A DNA stretch of 64,000 nucleotides from Gilliamella apis (GCF_030758615.1 NZ_CP132381.1:1550001-1614000), one strand, 5' to 3'. Positions 8,372 to 20,306 are shown, counted from the stretch's first letter. Notes: generated by a model not told the origin, from the letters alone. Made by a program: numbers and translations.

Positions 8372-9862
8372 ATGGAACAAGTTGCATTACAACTATCTCA
8401 TATAGAAAAAAAATTTGCTGGTGTCCATGCGTTAAAAGATATGCACTTTAATCTTAAACAATGTGAAGTTCATGGATTATTGGGTGAAAATGGCGCTGGT
8501 AAATCAACCTTAATCAAAATTATTGGCGGCATCTATAAACCAGATGCCGGTGAAATTAAGATTAATGGTAAGACTGAGATAATTAATGGTATTAAAGATG
8601 CTCAAGCAAGAGGAATTAATGTTATTCATCAGGAAATTGTCTTAGTTCCTTATATTAGTGTATATGAAAATATTTTCTTAGGTCGTGAACCGAGAACACG
8701 CTTAGGCTTTAAAGATCATCGTCAAATGATCGCCAAAGCCAAAATAATGATGGAAAGTATGGGGTTAACGATCGATGTGTTACGGCCCGTACATGAGTTA
8801 ACCATTGCACAACAACAACTTATCGAAATCGTCAAAGCTATTTCATTTAACGTTCGAATCTTGATCATGGATGAGCCAACATCTTCTTTAACTGATAAAG
8901 AAGTTGAACAGCTTTTTATTATGATTAAAAAACTAACCGAACATAACGTTAGTATTATTTATATTTCTCATCGCATGGATGAGTTATTTACTATCACTGA
9001 CAGAATAACTGTAATTAGAGATGGTAGTTATATAGATACCGTCAATACTAAACAAACCAATATTGATGAATTAGTTAAATTGATGGTTGGGCGTAACTTA
9101 AATAATTATTATCAACGTCATTATCAAGAAAATGGAGAACGTTTATTAGAAGTAAAAAATCTTTCGAAAAAAGGAGTATTTAATAACGTTAATTTTCATT
9201 TAAAGAAAGGAGAGATTTTAGGTTTTGCCGGTCTTATGGGGGCAGGTAGGAGTGAAATCATGCAAGCAGTTTTTGGAGCAGACCAATATGATAGTGGTGA
9301 AATTTATTTTGACAATCAGCTTGTTAAGCTCAAATCGCCACAAGATGCTATTGATATAGGAATAGCCTTAGTTCCAGAAGATAGGAAAAAACAAGGTCTT
9401 ATTTTAGGTAATAGTATTGCGTTCAATTTAACATTAACAGTATTGAAACAATTTATGCATGGTTGTTTAGTTAATCAGCAAAAACAAAAAGATATCATTC
9501 AATACTATATTAATAAGCTCAATATAAAAACGCCAAATGCTGACAAAATTGTTGGTCAGCTTAGTGGTGGAAATCAACAAAAAGTTGTAATAGCTAAGTG
9601 GTTAGCAACTAAACCGAAAATCATCATTTTAGACGAGCCTACTCGAGGAATTGATATTGGTGCTAAAGCCGAAATTTATCAAATTATTGATGAACTTTGC
9701 GCAAGCGGCATGGCTATTATTATGATTTCCTCAGAATTACCAGAAATTATCAATATGTGTGATCGTGTTTGTGTTGTTGCGAATGGACAAATTCAAGGTG
9801 AATTATCGCAATCAGAATTAACACAGGAAAAAATTATGAAATTAGCAACAGGGAGAGCTTAA
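8372..9862 (+). CDS. Sugar ABC transporter ATPase with two nucleotide-binding domains (RbsA/MglA-like)
   Basis: A 496-residue fused double ATPase. The first domain has Walker A GENGAGKST near 36-44, a signature-like LTIAQQQL and Walker B ILIMDEPTSS. The second has a degenerate Walker A, GLMGAGRSE, signature LSGGNQQKV near 405 and Walker B IIILDEPTRG. Degeneracy of the second P-loop is normal for RbsA and MglA. It powers uptake of the sugar. Two bases separate its stop from the permease start, so translation is probably coupled. Confidence 0.93.
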   Translation: MEQVALQLSHIEKKFAGVHALKDMHFNLKQCEVHGLLGENGAGKSTLIKIIGGIYKPDAGEIKINGKTEIINGIKDAQARGINVIHQEIVLVPYISVYENIFLGREPRTRLGFKDHRQMIAKAKIMMESMGLTIDVLRPVHELTIAQQQLIEIVKAISFNVRILIMDEPTSSLTDKEVEQLFIMIKKLTEHNVSIIYISHRMDELFTITDRITVIRDGSYIDTVNTKQTNIDELVKLMVGRNLNNYYQRHYQENGERLLEVKNLSKKGVFNNVNFHLKKGEILGFAGLMGAGRSEIMQAVFGADQYDSGEIYFDNQLVKLKSPQDAIDIGIALVPEDRKKQGLILGNSIAFNLTLTVLKQFMHGCLVNQQKQKDIIQYYINKLNIKTPNADKIVGQLSGGNQQKVVIAKWLATKPKIIILDEPTRGIDIGAKAEIYQIIDELCASGMAIIMISSELPEIINMCDRVCVVANGQIQGELSQSELTQEKIMKLATGRA

Positions 9863-9863
9863 A

Positions 9864-10880
9864 ATGGCTAGCCAATCTATGAAACAATCAGATGATATGA
9901 GCTATCATCACACTACAATAACCAATAATATCATTATTAGAAGTTTCAAAAATTTTATTACTAATAATATAGGGATTTTAATTGCGCTTCTATTAATTAG
10001 TATCATTTTAAGTTTTGCCAGTCCGGTATTTCTTTCCCAAGAAAATATGCTCTCAGTGTTAAGACAAGTATCCACTAATATGTGTTTAGCCTTAGGTATG
10101 ACATTAATTATCATATTGGGAGGAATTGATTTATCTGTTGGATCGATTGTCGCTATGGCGGGGACACTCACAGTTGGATTTATTTCAATTGGTGAAATGG
10201 GCATTGTTCCAGCTATTCTGTTAGGTTTGTTTATCGGTACTTTATGCGGTGCGGCAAATGGTGTTGCTATTGCTTATACCGGTATCCCACCATTCATCGT
10301 TACATTAGCTATGATGATGATCGCCCGTGGCGTAGGTTATATTTATAGTGGCGGCCAATCAATTCGTATTTTTGATGAGAGTTTTACCAGCATAGGTACT
10401 GGTTACTTAGGCATGATTCCATATCCAGTTATCTATATGGTGGTATTTATTGTTGTTATGTTGGTAGTTGTTAATCGAACTCGTTTAGGTACCTATATTT
10501 ATGCTCTCGGAGGTAACCGTGAGGCTGCAAGGTTATCAGGTATAGCCATTAAACGTGTTGAAATTATTGTATATACCATTGCTGGTTTTTTAGCTGCTTT
10601 CGCAGGAATAGTGCTTGCAGCAAGAATGTATTCAGGACAACCATCAGTTGCACAAGGTTATGAAATGGATGCCATAGCTGCTTGTGTGCTAGGAGGTATT
10701 TCGATGTCAGGTGGAATAGGTCGCATTAGTGGCACTATTTTAGGCGTGATTGTTATCGGCATTATTAATAATGGTTTGAATTTATTAGGTGTTAATTCAT
10801 TTTGGCAATTAGTTGCAAAAGGCGTAATCATCTTTTTAGCCGTCTATGTCGATATGCTAAAACGCAAGAAAGCAAACTAA
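9864..10880 (+). CDS. Sugar ABC transporter permease (RbsC-like)
   Basis: A 338-residue integral membrane protein of the BPD_transp_2 family with 8-10 hydrophobic segments. The conserved LGMTLIIILGGIDLSVGS near 75-92 and the EAARLSGIAIKRVE coupling region near 218 are RbsC/AraH hallmarks. The first 30 residues are a polar extension (MASQSMKQSDD...) not usual in RbsC. It forms the channel for the importer. It is followed by a weak hairpin and the operon's two enzyme genes. Confidence 0.92.
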   Translation: MASQSMKQSDDMSYHHTTITNNIIIRSFKNFITNNIGILIALLLISIILSFASPVFLSQENMLSVLRQVSTNMCLALGMTLIIILGGIDLSVGSIVAMAGTLTVGFISIGEMGIVPAILLGLFIGTLCGAANGVAIAYTGIPPFIVTLAMMMIARGVGYIYSGGQSIRIFDESFTSIGTGYLGMIPYPVIYMVVFIVVMLVVVNRTRLGTYIYALGGNREAARLSGIAIKRVEIIVYTIAGFLAAFAGIVLAARMYSGQPSVAQGYEMDAIAACVLGGISMSGGIGRISGTILGVIVIGIINNGLNLLGVNSFWQLVAKGVIIFLAVYVDMLKRKKAN

Positions 10881-10901
10881 TTTAGGCTAATTTGCTTTTT
10901 A
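10871..10901 (+). terminator. Weak hairpin within the sugar operon
   Basis: AGCAAA at 10871-10876 pairs with TTTGCT at 10891-10896 and is followed by a short T run. It overlaps the permease stop and could reduce read-through into the enzyme genes. The stem is only 6 bp, so confidence is low. Confidence 0.3.
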
Positions 10902-10941
10902 ATATATGAATAATAACCAATTTAATTAATAGGATAATAGA

Positions 10942-12348
10942 ATGAAAAAATGTACTTTGATGTTAAATAACCCAGATGGTATTACTCGATATAATGAACC
11001 GGTAATCGCGCGTCTTTTTTTCAAAGAACAGCCAATAGATCCGTCTAAATTAAAACTAGTTAATGAGCAAGGAAAAGTTATACCACATCAATTGTTTGAT
11101 ATCGTTTATGATGATACTAATACATTAATCTCTGCTTGCTCAATCGCCTTTATAGTAACCAATTTAGAGCAGTTAGTTGAAAATTATACTTTGTTTCTTG
11201 ATGAAAAAACGTCAACAAGCAATGTAAGTGGCATAAAACAACTAGCGCCAACTTTAAATGATGGTGTAAAACGACTTGATACAGGGCATTATATTTTAGA
11301 ATTATGTCGTGGTACTGCTGACGGAACATCATATGGGAAATGGGGTATTCGTTACTTTTCTGCTAAAGCTGAAGGTCGGAATTTGATTAAGGATTCCTCT
11401 AATGCTATAGGTGGTTTTTATGGCCCCTTTTTTACTCCTGCTAATGGTTTAATTAATCCACCGGAGCATACCATCGTAGAGTGCCAAACAGAGGTCGAAG
11501 GGCCAATCTATTGTCGATATCGTTTCAATGGAAAAATTCCCAATGGCTTAGATCCAGCTTTGCATGATAAATCATTCTCAATTGTGTGGGAATTTTTCTA
11601 TCAATCACCATGGTTTAGACGTACTTATTATGTTGATGATTTTGAAACTTCTGTTGATGGTATGCCGGTCATAAATAAGATCACCGTTGGTGATGAGTAT
11701 GAAAGTGGTCAAAATAATGTGGTATTTTCACGTTTTGCTAGTTATGGTGGTACTTATTATCGACAAGGCGATCTTTATGCCAATATTCTAGCTGATGAAG
11801 TTAATCGAATTTTATCGCAACCACTAGATCAACTTCCTCTGAATGCAAGACTTTATCGAGAGTCTATTGGTGATAATATTAATGCAGTTTCTTGGGATTT
11901 TTTCTGGAGACTATTTTGTGTTAAAGAAGGCATTTTAAGTGATGAAGAAATAAAATCACATGTCAAAACCATTCTGCGTAAAGCTCATCATGTTGTGCAT
12001 AATAGCTCTCGAAACAAAGAAGTATTATTTGCTAAAGATGTGGATGTTAATAGTGTCCCAGAACAAACGATTTTTCCACTTGCTGCAAATAAAACGGCTG
12101 AAATAAATCCCGAATCAGGTTATGCTATGGTTTGGTATACGAGTAATATTGTCGGACGTTATCAAATTGTTCAACGTAAAGATTCAGGTTGGGTTAATTG
12201 GGGTACTAATGGTGAAAATGAGTATCCAGAATTACCTACCGGTTCAACGATTTATACTGCATATGGTCAATTTGATGATTGGCAGAAGCAAGCCGATAGT
12301 ATGGAAAAAAATATTGATGTCAAACAAGGGTTAATCGAAGATGAATGA
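10942..12348 (+). CDS. Unrecognised cytoplasmic protein of a sugar operon, possibly a carbohydrate-active enzyme
   Basis: The protein has 468 residues, no signal peptide and no membrane segment. The N-terminal 85 residues look like a beta domain, with NEPVIARLFF then LKLVNEQGKVIPHQLFD and a YTLFLDE strand. I find this loosely reminiscent of the first domain of exo-rhamnogalacturonan lyase-type proteins (PcRGLX/YetA), which is only a suggestion. The middle is rich in aromatic residues (WGIRYFSAKAEGRN, SIVWEFFYQSPWFRRTYYVDD), as in beta-sandwich carbohydrate enzymes. Position after the importer and 8-bp overlap with a sugar kinase gene suggest it acts on an imported glycoside or uronate inside the cell. 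No catalytic residue is claimed. Confidence 0.55.
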   Translation: MKKCTLMLNNPDGITRYNEPVIARLFFKEQPIDPSKLKLVNEQGKVIPHQLFDIVYDDTNTLISACSIAFIVTNLEQLVENYTLFLDEKTSTSNVSGIKQLAPTLNDGVKRLDTGHYILELCRGTADGTSYGKWGIRYFSAKAEGRNLIKDSSNAIGGFYGPFFTPANGLINPPEHTIVECQTEVEGPIYCRYRFNGKIPNGLDPALHDKSFSIVWEFFYQSPWFRRTYYVDDFETSVDGMPVINKITVGDEYESGQNNVVFSRFASYGGTYYRQGDLYANILADEVNRILSQPLDQLPLNARLYRESIGDNINAVSWDFFWRLFCVKEGILSDEEIKSHVKTILRKAHHVVHNSSRNKEVLFAKDVDVNSVPEQTIFPLAANKTAEINPESGYAMVWYTSNIVGRYQIVQRKDSGWVNWGTNGENEYPELPTGSTIYTAYGQFDDWQKQADSMEKNIDVKQGLIEDE

Positions 12349-13228
12349 CATAAAGATTGTTGCAATAGGTGAATTTTTATGGGATTGTTTACCTAATGGG
12401 AAAAAGATTGGCGGAGCTGCCGCCAACTTTTGTTATCATGCTAAATCAGCTGGAGCAAATGCAATATTAGTTTCTGCAATTGGCGATGACGACAATGGTA
12501 GAGAATTACGTGAACAGATTGAAAAACTGCAAATCCCACAACAAATTCAAATATCTGCAAATTATCCAACTGGAACGGTATTAGTTAAATTAGATTCAGC
12601 TGGTAAACCCACTTATGATATTGTTAATCCTGTAGCTTGGGATGATATTCAATTAACAAATCAACTATTAGAACTTATCCAGCAAGATGATTTAGATGCA
12701 ATCTATTTCGGCAGTTTAATTCAACGTAATATACATAATCATGAATTATTGCAAAAGATTATTAACCACAGGTCTCAAAAAAGCAAAATTATTGTTGATA
12801 TTAATTTACGTCAAAATCATTATAACCACGCAACTTTACTTCTTTGTATTGAACATGCCAATATTTTGAAGTTAAATGATGAAGAATTACCAATTGTTGC
12901 TGATTTATTAAAGATAAAGGCAGATCCACAAGCGCTTTTCAATTATCTAAATCAACATTATCAACTTGAATTATTAATTTATACCTGTGGTAGTGAAGGT
13001 AGTCATCTTATTACCCAAAATGAACAGAATCATTGTCCTGCTGAAAAAATCACCCCAATTGATACTGTTGGTGCTGGTGATTCATTTATGGCAATAAGTA
13101 GCGTGTTATATTTAAAAGGTAAACAATTACAGGAAATTAATAGTAAAGCAAATCATATTGCAGCATATGTTTGTACTCAAAGCGGACCTATGCCTATTTT
13201 ACCGCAAGCATATATAGCCGAATTATAA
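12341..13228 (+). CDS. PfkB-family sugar kinase (fructokinase-like)
   Basis: A 295-residue ribokinase-fold kinase. It opens with VAIGEFLWDCLPNGKKIGGAAANF, which contains the N-terminal PfkB glycine motif, and ends with the second signature DTVGAGDSF near 240-248, where the Asp is the catalytic base. The G-E-x-L-W-D opening resembles bacterial fructokinases. It transfers phosphate from ATP to a sugar and so traps the imported substrate. The ATG overlaps the previous gene by 8 bp, indicating translational coupling. Its substrate is probably fructose or a related ketose or aldose released by, or imported with, the preceding enzyme and transporter. Confidence 0.85.
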   Translation: MNDIKIVAIGEFLWDCLPNGKKIGGAAANFCYHAKSAGANAILVSAIGDDDNGRELREQIEKLQIPQQIQISANYPTGTVLVKLDSAGKPTYDIVNPVAWDDIQLTNQLLELIQQDDLDAIYFGSLIQRNIHNHELLQKIINHRSQKSKIIVDINLRQNHYNHATLLLCIEHANILKLNDEELPIVADLLKIKADPQALFNYLNQHYQLELLIYTCGSEGSHLITQNEQNHCPAEKITPIDTVGAGDSFMAISSVLYLKGKQLQEINSKANHIAAYVCTQSGPMPILPQAYIAEL

Positions 13229-13331
13229 TCTCTTTTCAGGCCTAGCTTTTTAATTAATGAATAATAGCTAGGTCATAACTATTCTTGTCATATTTGATTA
13301 CACCATTGTTTTATTAATTCCTAATCAAAAA

Positions 13332-13390
13332 TAACCACTAAAAAAGCTATTAATAATTAAAAATAGGGTACTGTTTGTTTTTAGTGGTTA
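13332..13390. repeat. 13-bp inverted repeat with a 33-nt loop
   Basis: TAACCACTAAAAA at 13332-13344 is perfectly complementary to 13378-13390. Neither strand has a convincing T tail beyond the stem, so it may be a terminator of the sugar operon or an upstream element of thrS. Its role is unknown. Confidence 0.5.
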
Positions 13391-13506
13391 CTAAAACAGG
13401 ATGAGTTTAATCGCTAGAGATAAATCTATTTTTAAATCAAGTTCAAGCCTATTTAAAATCCTTATGATAAGTGATAGTATACTCCGTCTATTTATTTATG
13501 TACGCA

Positions 13507-13543
13507 TGTGCGCTTTCGTGTGGCGCACCACTGTTATAAGGAT
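13507..13543 (+). promoter_or_regulatory. thrS translational operator: tRNA-Thr anticodon mimic and ribosome site
   Basis: GTGCGC (13508-13513) pairs with GCGCAC (13523-13528), leaving the loop TTTCGTGTG. The CGU in the loop mimics a threonine anticodon. The block, including the downstream CACCACTG and the AAGGA ribosome site, parallels operator domain 2 of E. coli thrS, to which threonyl-tRNA synthetase binds and blocks its own translation. The stem has different base pairs from E. coli but the same loop, which supports function. Confidence 0.8.
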
Positions 13544-13548
13544 TTATT

Positions 13549-15474
13549 ATGCCAATTATTACTCTTCCTGATGGAAGTCAACGTCAATTTGATAAACCTG
13601 TTACTGTATTAGAAGTAGCACAAAGTATTGGTGCAGGACTTGCTAAAGCCTGTATCGCAGGCCGTGTTAATGGTGAACGTAAAGATGCGTGTGATGTTAT
13701 CGAGCATGACGCAACGTTAGCTATTATTACCGCCAAAGATGAAGATGGACTTGAAATTATTCGTCATTCTTGTGCTCATTTATTAGGACATGCCATCAAA
13801 CAATTATGGCCTAATACTCAGATGGCTATCGGGCCTACTATTGATAATGGCTTTTATTATGATGTCGATTTAGATCACTCTTTAACTCAGGAAGATCTTG
13901 ATGCTTTAGAAAAACGAATGCATGAATTGGCTAAAAAAGATTATGAAGTTAAAAAAGAAGTAGTGAGTTGGGAACGTGCAAGAGAAGTGTTTTGGGAACG
14001 TCACGAACCTTATAAAATTGCTATTTTAGATGAAAACATTCCTAAAGATTCTACACCAGCACTTTATCATCATGAAGAATATATTGATATGTGTCGTGGG
14101 CCTCATGTTCCTAATATGCGTTTTTGTCACCATTTTAAATTACAAAAAGTTGCTGGCGCTTATTGGCGTGGTAATAGTGATAACAAAATGTTACAACGCA
14201 TCTATGGAACTGCATGGGCAGATAAAAAACAACTCGACAGTTATTTACAATTTCTAGAAGAAGCGGCAAAACGCGATCATCGTAAAATTGGTAAACAACT
14301 TGATCTTTATCATATGCAAGAAGAAGCACCAGGTATGGTATTTTGGCATAATGATGGTTGGATTATTTTCCGTGAATTGGAAGTTTTTGTTCGTACCAAA
14401 CTGAAAGAATATGATTATCAAGAAGTGAAAGGTCCATTTATGATGGATCGTGTACTTTGGGAAAAAACAGGGCATTGGGGTAACTATAAAGAATTAATGT
14501 TTGTTACTTCATCAGAAAACCGAGAATATTGTATTAAGCCAATGAACTGTCCTGGCCATGTGCAAATTTTTAATCAAGGTCTTAAATCTTATCGTGATCT
14601 TCCATTACGTATGGCGGAATTTGGTAGTTGTCATCGAAATGAACCTTCAGGTTCTTTGCACGGATTAATGCGTGTGCGTGGTTTTACTCAAGATGATGCG
14701 CATATCTTTTGTACCGAAGGGCAAATTCGAAGTGAAGTAAATAGCTGTATCAAAATGGTCTATGATACTTATAGTACGTTTGGCTTTAAAGATATCACGG
14801 TTAAATTATCGACTCGTCCAGAAAAACGTATTGGTAAAGATGAAACTTGGGATTTAGCAGAAAAAGATTTAGCTGAATGTTTGCAAGAAAATGGCATTGA
14901 ATTTGAATATTTACCTGGTGAAGGGGCATTCTATGGTCCAAAAATTGAATTTACTTTACATGATTGCTTAGGTCGAGCATGGCAATGCGGTACAGTTCAA
15001 CTTGACTTTATGTTACCAGAACGATTAGATGCAACTTATGTTGGTGAAGATAATGAACGCCATGTTCCTGTTATGATTCACCGAGCTATACTTGGTTCAA
15101 TGGAACGCTTCATGGGTATATTGACCGAAGATTGTGCTGGATTCTTCCCAACTTGGTTAGCGCCGTTACAAGTAGCAGTTATCAATATTACTGATAATCA
15201 AGCCGATTATGCCAAACAATTAACCGAGCAACTACAAAAAGTTGGCATTAGAGCAAAAGCGGACTTGAGAAATGAGAAAATAGGGTTTAAAATCCGTGAG
15301 CATACTCTAAAACGCGTTCCTTATATGTTTGTCTGTGGAGACAAAGAGATGGAATCAGGAACAATTTCAGTTCGAACTCGCCAAGGTAAAGATCTTGGTA
15401 GCTTTGAAGTGAAACATGTTATAGAATTATTGCTAAATGAAATTCATAGTCGTTCATTAGAACAAATGAATTAA
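13549..15474 (+). CDS. thrS: Threonyl-tRNA synthetase
   Basis: A 641-residue class II synthetase (E. coli 642). Domains in order: TGS (1-63), the editing domain with [10 protein letters not shown] (the HxxxH zinc/editing motif near 73-77), the catalytic core with motif 2 and the zinc-binding CPGH region ([12 protein letters not shown] near 330-340; also the His in [13 protein letters not shown]), and the C-terminal anticodon-binding domain (about 535-641). It charges tRNA-Thr in the cytoplasm. It is first in the thrS-infC-rpmI-rplT operon and is autoregulated through the upstream operator. Confidence 0.97.
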   Translation: MPIITLPDGSQRQFDKPVTVLEVAQSIGAGLAKACIAGRVNGERKDACDVIEHDATLAIITAKDEDGLEIIRHSCAHLLGHAIKQLWPNTQMAIGPTIDNGFYYDVDLDHSLTQEDLDALEKRMHELAKKDYEVKKEVVSWERAREVFWERHEPYKIAILDENIPKDSTPALYHHEEYIDMCRGPHVPNMRFCHHFKLQKVAGAYWRGNSDNKMLQRIYGTAWADKKQLDSYLQFLEEAAKRDHRKIGKQLDLYHMQEEAPGMVFWHNDGWIIFRELEVFVRTKLKEYDYQEVKGPFMMDRVLWEKTGHWGNYKELMFVTSSENREYCIKPMNCPGHVQIFNQGLKSYRDLPLRMAEFGSCHRNEPSGSLHGLMRVRGFTQDDAHIFCTEGQIRSEVNSCIKMVYDTYSTFGFKDITVKLSTRPEKRIGKDETWDLAEKDLAECLQENGIEFEYLPGEGAFYGPKIEFTLHDCLGRAWQCGTVQLDFMLPERLDATYVGEDNERHVPVMIHRAILGSMERFMGILTEDCAGFFPTWLAPLQVAVINITDNQADYAKQLTEQLQKVGIRAKADLRNEKIGFKIREHTLKRVPYMFVCGDKEMESGTISVRTRQGKDLGSFEVKHVIELLLNEIHSRSLEQMN

Positions 15475-15501
15475 TGATAAATTAATTTGGAGGAATGAGA
15501 T

Positions 15502-16041
15502 ATTAAAGTCAGTAAACGAATTCAGTCAACACGCGCGCACAAAATCAATGATGAGATTACTGCTCGTGAGGTGAGGTTAACCGGCGTCGATGGTGAACAG
15601 CTCGGCATTGTTAGCTTAGACGAAGCTTTAAAACAAGCTGAGGAAGCAACATTAGATTTAGTTGAAATAAGTCCTAATGCAGAGCCACCTGTTTGTCGAA
15701 TTATGGATTATGGCAAGTTCCTCTATGAAAAGAGTAAAGCAACAAAAGAACAGAAGAAGAAGCAAAAGGTTGTTCAGGTTAAGGAAATTAAATTCCGACC
15801 TGGTACAGACGAAGGCGACTATCAGGTAAAACTCCGCAGCCTGATACGCTTTCTTGAAGATGGCGATAAAGCTAAAGTTACGTTACGTTTTCGTGGACGT
15901 GAAATGGCTCACCAACAGTTAGGTACTGAAATGCTTGATCGCATTAAAGAAGACTTAGCTGATTTGGCTATCATTGAATCTTATCCAACTAAGATTGAAG
16001 GTCGTCAAATGATTATGGTGTTAGCGCCGAAGAAGAAATAG
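15502..16041 (+). CDS. infC: Translation initiation factor IF-3, AUU start codon
   Basis: The true start is ATT at 15502, after a GGAGG ribosome site (15489-15494), giving 179 residues (E. coli 180). From there the protein reads [18 protein letters not shown], which matches the IF-3 N-terminus; the first ordinary start codon (GTG, 15571) would cut off 23 conserved residues. IF-3 binds the 30S subunit and rejects non-standard start codons, so an AUU start makes its own synthesis self-limiting, as known in E. coli. The N-domain, the Lys-rich linker ([20 protein letters not shown]) and the C-domain are all intact. Confidence 0.96.
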   Translation: MKVSKRIQSTRAHKINDEITAREVRLTGVDGEQLGIVSLDEALKQAEEATLDLVEISPNAEPPVCRIMDYGKFLYEKSKATKEQKKKQKVVQVKEIKFRPGTDEGDYQVKLRSLIRFLEDGDKAKVTLRFRGREMAHQQLGTEMLDRIKEDLADLAIIESYPTKIEGRQMIMVLAPKKK

Positions 16042-16125
16042 TGGTTCAACAAGCTAATTTTTAGTTTATTAAAAATTACACCATTATTTTATTTTTATTA
16101 ACAATGCGAAGTGGAAATTTATAAA

Positions 16126-16323
16126 ATGCCTAAAATTAAAACTGTAAAAGGCGCAGCAAAGCGCTTTAAAAAAACAGCATCTGGTGGCTTTAAGCATAAG
16201 CAAGCTAACAAGAGCCATATCCTAACTAAAAAATCAACTAAACGTAAACGTCATTTACGTGGTTTGACAACTGTGTCAAAAGGCGATTTAGGTTTAGTAG
16301 TGGCGTGTGTTCCATACGCTTAA
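16126..16323 (+). CDS. rpmI: 50S ribosomal protein L35
   Basis: A 65-residue basic protein, the same length as in E. coli ([17 protein letters not shown]...[14 protein letters not shown]). The ATG at 16126 is chosen because the family begins MPKIKT; a GTG five codons upstream is in frame but not conserved. It is part of the 50S subunit. In E. coli its translation is repressed by L20 through the infC-rpmI leader; the 84 bp before this gene could hold such an operator, but I could not verify a pseudoknot. Confidence 0.97.
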   Translation: MPKIKTVKGAAKRFKKTASGGFKHKQANKSHILTKKSTKRKRHLRGLTTVSKGDLGLVVACVPYA

Positions 16324-16352
16324 TTTATTGATTAATTATTTAGAGGATATAG

Positions 16353-16709
<357 letters not shown>

Positions 16710-16721
16710 TAGCTTTATAAG

Positions 16722-16745
16722 AGCCGAGTTATCTCGGCTTTTATT
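16722..16745 (+). terminator. Rho-independent terminator after rplT
   Basis: AGCCGAG (16722-16728) pairs with CTCGGCT (16733-16739), loop TTAT, then a T-rich tail. Confidence 0.85.
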
Positions 16746-16786
16746 GTTTTAACAATATTTAAGAGTTGATCGATTATGAATTTAGT

Positions 16787-17897
<1,111 letters not shown>

Positions 17898-17913
17898 TTC
17901 TGGAGATCAAAAC

Positions 17914-20301
17914 ATGAAATTTAGTGAAAGTTGGCTACGTGAATGGATCAATCCAGAAATAAGTAGCGATAAATTATCAGATCAGTTAACCATGGCTGGT
18001 TTAGAAGTAGATGATATTGAAAAAGTTGCTGGTGATTTTACCGGTGTTGTGGTGGGTAAAGTTGTTGAATGTAAACAACATCCAAATGCTGACAAATTAC
18101 GAGTGACCAAAGTAGATATTGGTAAACCTGAATTATTGGATATTGTTTGTGGTGCACCTAATTGCCGTCAAGGTTTAACTGTAGCTTGTGCCACAATTGG
18201 TGCTGTATTACCTGGTGATTTTAAAATCAAAGCAGCAAAACTTCGTGGTGAACCATCGGAAGGGATGTTGTGTTCTTATTCTGAGTTAGGCATTTCTGAC
18301 GATCATAATGGAATTATTGAATTACCAGAGGATGCCCCTTTAGGACAAGATATAAGACAATATTTAAATTTAGATGATGTAATGATTGATATTAGCGTTA
18401 CACCAAATCGTGCCGATTGTTTTGGTATCATTGGTGTCGCGAGAGATATTTCTGCTGTAAACAATATCCCAATGAAAGAACTAAAAGTTGAAAATATCAC
18501 TCATACAATTAATGATACTTTACCTATTCAGGTTAATGCAGCTAAAGCAGCCCCTCGTTATTTAGGTCGTATTATCAAAAATGTTAAAGTTGATGCTTTA
18601 ACTCCGCTATGGATGAAAGAAAAGTTACGTAGAGGTGGTATTCGTTCTGTTGATGCCATTGTTGATGTTACTAACTACGTTTTATTAGAACTCGGTCATC
18701 CAATGCACGCTTTTGACTTAGCTGAGATTGAGAAGGGCATTGTTGTGCGTTATGCCAATAAAGATGAAAAGCTTGTCTTACTTAATGGTAATGAGGTTAA
18801 GCTTGATGAAAAAACATTAGTCATAGCTGATCAGCAAAAAGCATTAGCAATCGCAGGTATTATGGGCGGTGAAAAATCAGGTGTAACTGCATCAACGAAA
18901 GATATTTTCCTTGAATCAGCGTTCTTTTCTCCATTAGTGATAACGGGTAAAGCACGTGAATATGGTTTACATACTGAAGCTTCTCATCGTTATGAAAGAG
19001 GTGTTGATCCTTATTTACAATCAGCTGCAATCGAAAGAGCAACTCAATTGATTGTTGAAATCTGTGGCGGTGAAGTAGGACCTATTACTGAAGTTGTGAA
19101 TGAGAATGAGCTTCCAGTTCAAGCAACAATTGAATTACGTCGAAACAGAATTGATCGCATTATTGGTTATCATATTGAAACTCAAAAGATTACCGATATT
19201 CTTGTAAGATTAGGTTGTGAAGTTATTTATAATGATGATAGTTGGAAGGTTAAATCACCTAGCTGGCGATTTGATTTACAACTCGAAGAAGATCTTGTTG
19301 AAGAGGTTGCACGGATTTATGGTTATAACAATATTCCTAATGTGAATATGAAAATTGAATCTGTGATGAAGCCAAAACCGGAAAATAAAATTTCTTTATC
19401 TAGAGTAAAAAATCTACTAGTGGACAAAGGTTATCAAGAGGCCGTTACTTATAGTTTTGTTGATCCTAAAATTCAGCAAACATTACATCCACAACAACCA
19501 CAGATTACATTACCGAACCCAATTTCGAGTGAAATGTCGGTTATGCGTTTATCATTATGGTCTGGTTTATTAGAAGCAGTTTTATATAACCAAAATCGCC
19601 AACAATCTCGTATGCGATTATTCGAAACTGGATTACGATTTATACCTGATGAAAGCTGTGAATTTGGTGTTCGTCAAGAATTAATGTTATCTGGCGTTAT
19701 TACTGGAAATTTATATGAAGAGCATTGGACATTACCTAAACAAAATGTCGATTTTTATGATGTAAAAGGTGATTTAGAGCAGTTATTTATTCTTTTAGGT
19801 TGTTCTGATGATATTGAATATCAACGTTCGGAACTTGATGCATTACATCCAGGACAAAGTGCAGTAATTCTTTTTAATGGCGAAGTTATCGGCAATTTTG
19901 GTGTTTTACACCCTGAAATTGAAAAAAAATTATCTTTAAACAGTAAAACGCTTGTTTTTGAAATAAATTTAGCTAAAATTAATGATAAAAAAGTGCCTGT
20001 TGCTCAAGAGCTATCTAAATATCCATCAAATAAACGTGATATAGCTGTCGTCGTATCAAATACAATTCCAGCAGCGGATATTATCTCTGAGTGTAAGCGT
20101 GCTGGTGGTGAGCAACTAGTAAAAGTTAACTTGTTTGATGTTTATCAAGGTGATAAAATTGACAAAGATCAAAAAAGCCTTGCTATCAGTTTGATTTTAC
20201 AAGACAAATCACGTACACTGGAAGAAGAAGATATAACAAACATTGTAAGCAATTGTGTTATTGCTTTACAGAATCGTTTCAATGCCTTATTAAGAGAATG
20301 A
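17914..20301 (+). CDS. pheT: Phenylalanyl-tRNA synthetase beta subunit
   Basis: A 795-residue protein (the E. coli length). It contains the tRNA-binding OB domain (about 40-150, with [21 protein letters not shown]), B3/B4 editing domains, a B5 domain, a catalytic-like core and the C-terminal ferredoxin-like anticodon-binding domain ([12 protein letters not shown]). It supplies tRNA binding and hydrolysis of mischarged Tyr-tRNA-Phe. The gene ends five bases before ihfA, continuing the operon as in E. coli. Confidence 0.97.
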   Translation: MKFSESWLREWINPEISSDKLSDQLTMAGLEVDDIEKVAGDFTGVVVGKVVECKQHPNADKLRVTKVDIGKPELLDIVCGAPNCRQGLTVACATIGAVLPGDFKIKAAKLRGEPSEGMLCSYSELGISDDHNGIIELPEDAPLGQDIRQYLNLDDVMIDISVTPNRADCFGIIGVARDISAVNNIPMKELKVENITHTINDTLPIQVNAAKAAPRYLGRIIKNVKVDALTPLWMKEKLRRGGIRSVDAIVDVTNYVLLELGHPMHAFDLAEIEKGIVVRYANKDEKLVLLNGNEVKLDEKTLVIADQQKALAIAGIMGGEKSGVTASTKDIFLESAFFSPLVITGKAREYGLHTEASHRYERGVDPYLQSAAIERATQLIVEICGGEVGPITEVVNENELPVQATIELRRNRIDRIIGYHIETQKITDILVRLGCEVIYNDDSWKVKSPSWRFDLQLEEDLVEEVARIYGYNNIPNVNMKIESVMKPKPENKISLSRVKNLLVDKGYQEAVTYSFVDPKIQQTLHPQQPQITLPNPISSEMSVMRLSLWSGLLEAVLYNQNRQQSRMRLFETGLRFIPDESCEFGVRQELMLSGVITGNLYEEHWTLPKQNVDFYDVKGDLEQLFILLGCSDDIEYQRSELDALHPGQSAVILFNGEVIGNFGVLHPEIEKKLSLNSKTLVFEINLAKINDKKVPVAQELSKYPSNKRDIAVVVSNTIPAADIISECKRAGGEQLVKVNLFDVYQGDKIDKDQKSLAISLILQDKSRTLEEEDITNIVSNCVIALQNRFNALLRE

Positions 20302-20306
20302 TAATT

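Larger units (their letters stand above)
13229..13548. other. Intergenic region upstream of thrS
   Basis: The stretch holds a 13-bp inverted repeat (13332-13344 with 13378-13390), a possible -10 element TATACT at 13478-13483 and the thrS operator hairpin. No small gene is apparent. Confidence 0.55.

Noticed and set aside
14030..14475. Short frames on both strands inside thrS
   Set aside because: The thrS frame is full length and conserved throughout; these are chance frames in AT-rich DNA.
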